Shown piece after piece: positions 60,009 through 64,000 of a stretch of 64,000 nt of DNA (position 1 is the stretch's first letter; each line of letters opens with the position of its first letter). The position numbers and the translations under genes were made by a program. The DNA is taken from contig NC_018868.3 of NCBI RefSeq assembly GCF_000305785.2, forward strand, positions 1,722,001-1,786,000. The letters are read 5' to 3'. Under the pieces are notes generated by a model, which did not search any database, was not told the DNA's origin, and worked only from the letters and a program-made list of their open reading frames with translations. Source of the stretch: Simiduia agarivorans SA1 = DSM 21679 (GTDB taxonomy: Bacteria > Pseudomonadota > Gammaproteobacteria > Pseudomonadales > Cellvibrionaceae).

Positions 60009-61016
60009 TTATCGGCCGGTGTACCAGCGCACTTCCCGCGCATGCTTGTCCACCTGATCCACCACATCCAGCACCAGGGCAAACAACGCCATGCGCACCA
60101 GAATCCCGTTGTCGGTCTGCCGGAAGATGGCGAGATTGGGATTGGCGTTCAGGTCATTGTCCAGCTCGTTGGCCTCGGCGCGGGAATCCCGGGGCAAGGG
60201 GTGCATGATCACGGTGTTGGGCTCGCAGAACTCGGTATAGATACTCTGGTTCAGCCTGAACCGGCCGCGGTAGAGGTCGGCCTCCTGCTTGCTGGCGAAA
60301 CGCTCCTCCTGAATCCGGGTGGAATAAGCGATGTCCACCTTACTGATACTCGCCGTCAACTCATCGGTAATGCTGACCTGATGCCCCGCAGCCCGCAGCA
60401 AATCCACCAGATATTCGGGCATGGCCAGCTCCACCGGCGACACCAGTGTCACCTGTACGTTTTTATACAGCGCCAGCAAGCGGCACAGCGAGTGCACCGT
60501 GCGGCCGTATTTCAGGTCGCCGATCATGGCGATACGCAAGCCATCCAGGCCCTTGCCCTTGGCGGCCATTTCTTTGCGGATGGTATAGAGGTCGAGCAGC
60601 GCCTGGGTGGGGTGCTCGTTGGAACCGTCGCCACCATTGATCACCGGCACCCGGCTGGCCTCGGCAAATTCGGCCACCGAACCATTCTGCGGGTGGCGCA
60701 TACAGATCACGTCGGAATAACCCGAGAGCACCCGGGCCGTATCGTACAGGGATTCCCCTTTGGCAATGGCCGATGACTCAAAGCCGGTGGTTTCACGCAC
60801 TTCACCGCCCAACAGATTGAACGCGCAACCAAAACTCACCCGGGTGCGGGTGCTGGGTTCAAAAAACATATTGCCCAGAATCGCCCCCTCAAGAACGCGG
60901 GTCACCCGCCGACGACTGGCATAAGGCTCCATGGCATCAGCCACGCGGAACACGTGTTCGATATCGGATTGTTCGAACTGATCGATGGACAGAATATGGC
61001 TACCGGTAAAATCCAC
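60009..61016 (-). CDS. pyrB: Aspartate carbamoyltransferase catalytic subunit
   Basis: 335 residues. FFEPSTRTRVSFGCAFNLLGGEV is the carbamoyl-phosphate-binding motif; HPTQALLDLYTIRKEM and MIGDLKYGRTVHSLC are the second and third family blocks. It makes carbamoyl-aspartate, the first committed step of pyrimidine synthesis. Slightly longer than the Escherichia coli enzyme (311). No pyrI or pyrC-prime gene is adjacent; the active dihydroorotase gene is 1.4 kb away. Confidence 0.95.
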   Translation of the reverse strand: MDFTGSHILSIDQFEQSDIEHVFRVADAMEPYASRRRVTRVLEGAILGNMFFEPSTRTRVSFGCAFNLLGGEVRETTGFESSAIAKGESLYDTARVLSGYSDVICMRHPQNGSVAEFAEASRVPVINGGDGSNEHPTQALLDLYTIRKEMAAKGKGLDGLRIAMIGDLKYGRTVHSLCRLLALYKNVQVTLVSPVELAMPEYLVDLLRAAGHQVSITDELTASISKVDIAYSTRIQEERFASKQEADLYRGRFRLNQSIYTEFCEPNTVIMHPLPRDSRAEANELDNDLNANPNLAIFRQTDNGILVRMALFALVLDVVDQVDKHAREVRWYTGR

Positions 61017-61125
61017 GTTGACCTCAGGCTTTCAGGATGCAGGAAAAGAGCCGATATTTTAGCGGTCACCCTCTAAAGTGGCTACGCTTAGAATGCTTCA
61101 TCAACACGAAACTTAAGGAGACCCG

Positions 61126-62031
61126 GTGGTCAGTCACAACCCGGAAACACTGGTTAAATATTGTTCAGTCGCAACCGCCAAGCAGATTCTGGGCAGCCAG
61201 ACCCTGCGCTGGAGTGCGCCCAACCTGTTCAACGACCCGTTCGAACTCAATCACCGCACCGGCCTGACCTTTGACCCCCAATCCATCCTGACTGCCGCCA
61301 TCCAGACCGCCACCGGCATGCTGTTTGCGAAAGATGAACCGCGCGGCACCTCGCCCCTGACCGTGGTCATCCGCCGCTGGCGGGACGAAGAGCGGTTCCA
61401 GTCGCCTGAAGAGGCGCACGATGTACTGAAAGAATTGCTGTCCCAAATGGTCGACAACCGACTGCAGGCCCTGGACAAGCTCATGGCCGACTGGCGTAAA
61501 TTCTGTCGCACCCTGCGCATTTGCAGTTTCACCGCCAAGCCCGACAATCTGGCCGCCTGGACGCATTTTGCCGACAACAACCGCGGTGTCGCGATTCGCC
61601 TGCAGTGTGGCGAGTTCACTTCCCTGCCCCACCCGAAACAAGTGGCCTACCGGCCCACGCGCCCGGAAATCACCTCGCTGAAAGAACAACTGGACGTGGT
61701 ACTCACCAATCAGGCGTTTCACGCCGAAGAGTACTTTTTCGATAAGTTCACCAGTAAATCACTGCATTTTGCAGCCGAAACCGAATGGCGCTGCTTTCGC
61801 CAGGTGGCCGATGAAGTCGGGCCCGACGCCAAACCGGAAGCGGACTGGTTCGACGACGTGAAGTTCGAACGCTCGGACATTACGGCGGTGTATTTCGGTG
61901 CCTTCGCCGACGCCCAGTCCATGCGCGAGATTTATGCGCTGCTGAAGGAAAAATACCCGCAAGCCAAAGTGTTTCAGGCTAAAGCCGCCGCCAGCAAATA
62001 CGAAATCGAGTTCAATCGCATTACCAGCTAG
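61126..62031 (+). CDS. DUF2971 protein
   Basis: 301 residues from GTG 61126 with AAGGAG (61115-61120) 5 nt upstream. The N-terminus VKYCSVATAKQILGSQTLRWSAPNLFNDPFELNHR matches DUF2971, with CSFTAKPDNLAAWTHFADNNRGVAIRL and AAETEWRCFRQV as the later conserved blocks. The family has no established function; members are sometimes found in accessory and defence-like contexts. It is 18 nt from the convergent sbcB gene. Confidence 0.8.
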   Translation: MVSHNPETLVKYCSVATAKQILGSQTLRWSAPNLFNDPFELNHRTGLTFDPQSILTAAIQTATGMLFAKDEPRGTSPLTVVIRRWRDEERFQSPEEAHDVLKELLSQMVDNRLQALDKLMADWRKFCRTLRICSFTAKPDNLAAWTHFADNNRGVAIRLQCGEFTSLPHPKQVAYRPTRPEITSLKEQLDVVLTNQAFHAEEYFFDKFTSKSLHFAAETEWRCFRQVADEVGPDAKPEADWFDDVKFERSDITAVYFGAFADAQSMREIYALLKEKYPQAKVFQAKAAASKYEIEFNRITS

Positions 62032-62049
62032 CCGCCTGCCACGCATGGG

Positions 62050-63474
62050 TCAGAGCAGGCCATCGCCCCAGGCCTCCAGCGCATCCAGTAGCGCGCGCCT
62101 ATCTGCATATGCCGGGTCATCGCGCAGTTGGGCCAGGCGCTCGAAATAATCCTCCATGACAATCGATGCGCCCGCGTCAGGATTGGTCAGGCGTTCGTAG
62201 CGCCACTCCTCCCAGGCCAGTTGCTCGTCTGGCGTCAGGGTTTCCGGGAAGTGGCGCGCGCGGTAGCGGCTGAGCAGCTTGCTCAGGCGACGATCATCAA
62301 AGTGGATGGACGCCAACTGGTGCGGTTCAACGGTGTGAACACGGGCCATGGCATTTTTATCCTGGTCGGGAATAAACCCACCATAGAGTTGCTGCTCCGG
62401 GTCGTTCGGTTCGGCAAAACCCGATTCGCCATACACTTTCGCCAACTTGGCCTGCAGTGCCACCGCATCGGCCGTTGCCAGCTGTTTCCAATGCTGGCGC
62501 GCTGTCGCCATATCCAATTGCAGCCGCTGCTCCAACGCCGGCGTCAACACGCTGACCGGTGACAGCATGGGCGACTTGTTCAGGTGCACCAATTTAAGGG
62601 CGATTGAGTCCAGCCCCTGAGCGGCCAACACATCCCCTGCTGTATACAGGCGCTCGCGCACTGTCTCGGCATCCAGCGTTAATAATGCCGACGGATCAAC
62701 ACTCAGGTCGTACACGATCACCGCATTTTTATTGGTGGGGTGAGTGGCCAACGGCATGACCAGAGCGGTGCAGCCACGGGCGGCCGGAAAGCGGGACGAC
62801 GTATGCAGCACGGGCGTGCGCTTGACCCAATCGAACATCTGACCCGCATGGCGCTTATCGCGCAGCGCGAAAGCATAGTCGTAGAGTTTGGGTTGGCGTG
62901 CGCGGATCAGTCGGGCCAAATCGATGGTGGCATACACATCCGACAAGGCATCGTGGGCATTGGCGTGCTCAAAGCCATTGGCAGCCGACAGGTGCTCCAG
63001 TTTGAAACTGGGGCTGCCATCTTCACGCAGCGGCCACTCAATGCCGTCCGGGCGCAAGGCATAAGTCATACGCGCCAAATCAATCAGATCCCAACGGCTG
63101 TTGCCGTCGGCCCATTCGGTGCGGTAGGGGTCGTAAAAGTTCCGGTACAGACCGTAACGGGTGACCTCGCCGTCAAAGCGCAAGCTGTTGTACCCCACCG
63201 CACAGGTGCCAGGCACAGCAAATTCGGCGTGAATGCGCGCCATGAATGCCGGCTCCGGCAATCCTTCGGCCAGCGCTTTCTGCGGCGTGATCCCGGTTAT
63301 CAGGCAGGCCTCGGGTTGGGGCAGTAAATCCGCAGTGGGTTTGGCGTAGATCATCAGCGGCTCACCGATGATATTGAGCGCCTCATCGGTACGCACACCG
63401 GCAAATTGTGCCGGTTTGTCTTTGGCGGGTGTGGCACCCCAGGTTTCGTAGTCGTGCCAATAGAGGCTGGTCAT
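62050..63474 (-). CDS. sbcB: Exodeoxyribonuclease I
   Basis: 474 residues. The DEDDh exonuclease domain is at the N-terminus: YWHDYETWGATPAKDKPAQFAGVRTD (Asp/Glu), AVGYNSLRFDGEVTRYGLYRNFYDPYRTEWADGNSRWDLIDLARM, and FEHANAHDALSDVYATIDLARLI (His/Asp). The C-terminal half matches the SH3-like and helical extension of ExoI. It degrades single-stranded DNA 3' to 5' in recombination and mismatch repair. Confidence 0.95.
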   Translation of the reverse strand: MTSLYWHDYETWGATPAKDKPAQFAGVRTDEALNIIGEPLMIYAKPTADLLPQPEACLITGITPQKALAEGLPEPAFMARIHAEFAVPGTCAVGYNSLRFDGEVTRYGLYRNFYDPYRTEWADGNSRWDLIDLARMTYALRPDGIEWPLREDGSPSFKLEHLSAANGFEHANAHDALSDVYATIDLARLIRARQPKLYDYAFALRDKRHAGQMFDWVKRTPVLHTSSRFPAARGCTALVMPLATHPTNKNAVIVYDLSVDPSALLTLDAETVRERLYTAGDVLAAQGLDSIALKLVHLNKSPMLSPVSVLTPALEQRLQLDMATARQHWKQLATADAVALQAKLAKVYGESGFAEPNDPEQQLYGGFIPDQDKNAMARVHTVEPHQLASIHFDDRRLSKLLSRYRARHFPETLTPDEQLAWEEWRYERLTNPDAGASIVMEDYFERLAQLRDDPAYADRRALLDALEAWGDGLL

Positions 63475-63594
63475 AGGCGGATCCTTGGTTTCCCAAGACC
63501 CATCATACCCAGATGTGTGAATTGCCCCAAAAAATTTTCATCATCATCGAACAAGCCGCACCCTTATCCGAGTGCAATGTGCTTCGGTACGCCC

Positions 63595-63621
63595 ATAAAA
63601 AATCCCGGCCGAAGCCGGGAT
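63595..63621 (-). terminator. Intrinsic terminator of the second receptor gene
   Basis: ATCCCGGC-TTCG-GCCGGGAT followed by TTTTTTA on the minus strand, about 35 nt after the receptor stop at 63656. Confidence 0.85.
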
Positions 63622-63655
63622 CAAGTCGGGCGACAATTCTGTCACTAAGAGGCGA

Positions 63656-64000
63656 TCAGAAAAAGTTGTAGCTGGCCTGCAATACCCAGGTACGGCCGTC
63701 ATAGTGCACAGCGCGCGGCTGGAACTCGGTGGCCTGGTATTCTTCATACAGGGCTTCGTTCAGGTTGTAGCCCTTCAGCGTCAGGCGGAAGTTGTCAGTC
63801 ACCTTGTAGTAGGCCGACAAATCCACACGACCAGCCGCTTTCACGTTCTTATTACCTTCGCCGTTAAAGGTACCAACACTTTCCAACTCATAATCGGAAC
63901 GGTAGTTGTACGCCAGACGGATGCCGAAAGGCCCCTGCTCGTAGTAACCAATCACGTTATAGGTGTGATCGGAAATGCCGGGAATGTACAGATCCGGATC
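63656..64000 (-). CDS. TonB-dependent receptor, C-terminal fragment (cut by window edge)
   Basis: About 114 C-terminal residues are present and the frame runs off the right edge. The barrel strands (IGYYEQGPFGIRLAYNYRSDYEL, GRVDLSAYYKVTDNFRLTLKGYNLNEALYEEY) and the final strand RTWVLQASYNFF with terminal Phe are those of an outer-membrane TonB-dependent receptor. The NLNEALYEEYQ block is typical of the 'TonB-dependent receptor' group with carbohydrate or unknown ligands. Ligand and start cannot be seen. Confidence 0.88.
   Translation of the reverse strand, partial: DPDLYIPGISDHTYNVIGYYEQGPFGIRLAYNYRSDYELESVGTFNGEGNKNVKAAGRVDLSAYYKVTDNFRLTLKGYNLNEALYEEYQATEFQPRAVHYDGRTWVLQASYNFF

Overview
This window looks like a chromosomal segment of a free-living, flagellated, oxygen-flexible gammaproteobacterium, most likely near the Cellvibrionales/Pseudomonadales. 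The basis is the gene order argG-motY-pyrC-rnt (the order I recall from Pseudomonas), a Pseudomonas-like NrdB N-terminus, a cbb3 oxidase with the full assembly set, large TonB-dependent receptors and many secreted hydrolases. Genus and species cannot be fixed from sequence alone.

Layout. (1) 0.2-7.4 kb, minus strand, visibly AT-richer than what follows: a run of five exported proteins, comprising two DUF1570/peptidase-MA-like metallopeptidases, one paralogue that has lost the active site, an M1/M61-like metallopeptidase and an S41-type serine protease. (2) 7.5-11.5 kb: an amidase-signature enzyme divergent from a LysR regulator, a palindromic repeat, and an MFS transporter. (3) 11.5-24.1 kb: a dense peptidoglycan-directed locus. 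The plus-strand arm has an M1-type peptidase, an NlpC/P60-like lipoprotein, an AmiD-like amidase and an NAGPA-type phosphodiester glycosidase. The minus-strand arm has an L,D-transpeptidase-fold protein, a serine beta-lactamase-fold hydrolase, a two-domain lipoprotein NagZ (GH3), and three tandem C39-peptidase proteins, two fused to a TIM-barrel-like domain. The overlapping nagZ and beta-lactamase-fold pair recalls the nagZ-amiE muropeptide rescue pair of Bacillus. (4) 24.3-29.7 kb: a 264-bp MITE-like element, a TonB-dependent receptor, a DUF3943 protein and an EamA transporter.

(5) 29.7-33.7 kb: nrdB without nrdA, behind a promoter carrying candidate NrdR and DnaA boxes; a small coiled-coil protein; a response-regulator diguanylate cyclase; then three tandem non-coding RNAs rich in GGA motifs, each ending in an intrinsic terminator. 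I read these as CsrB/RsmZ-family sponges of the CsrA/RsmA regulator; this is the most interesting non-coding feature here. (6) 33.7-46.0 kb: an ECF sigma factor/ChrR anti-sigma pair divergent from an operon of membrane-lipid modification genes (SnoaL-like, SDR, FAD oxidoreductase, DUF1365, CFA-type methyltransferase, DUF2878), with a good RpoE-type promoter between them. The same set seems to continue (chalcone-isomerase-like, DUF3833) after an apparent interruption by an AT-rich dioxygenase gene and a MATE transporter. (7) 46.3-55.1 kb: ccoNOQP-ccoGHIS plus a TauE/SafE protein, preceded by a perfect FNR/Anr box. (8) 55.2-64 kb: housekeeping genes argG, motY, pyrC, rnt, an EF-hand protein, pyrB, a DUF2971 protein, sbcB, and the 3' end of a second TonB-dependent receptor cut by the window edge.

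No tRNA, rRNA, CRISPR array, transposase or prophage gene was recognised. Functions are assigned from motifs and family memory; no database search was run.
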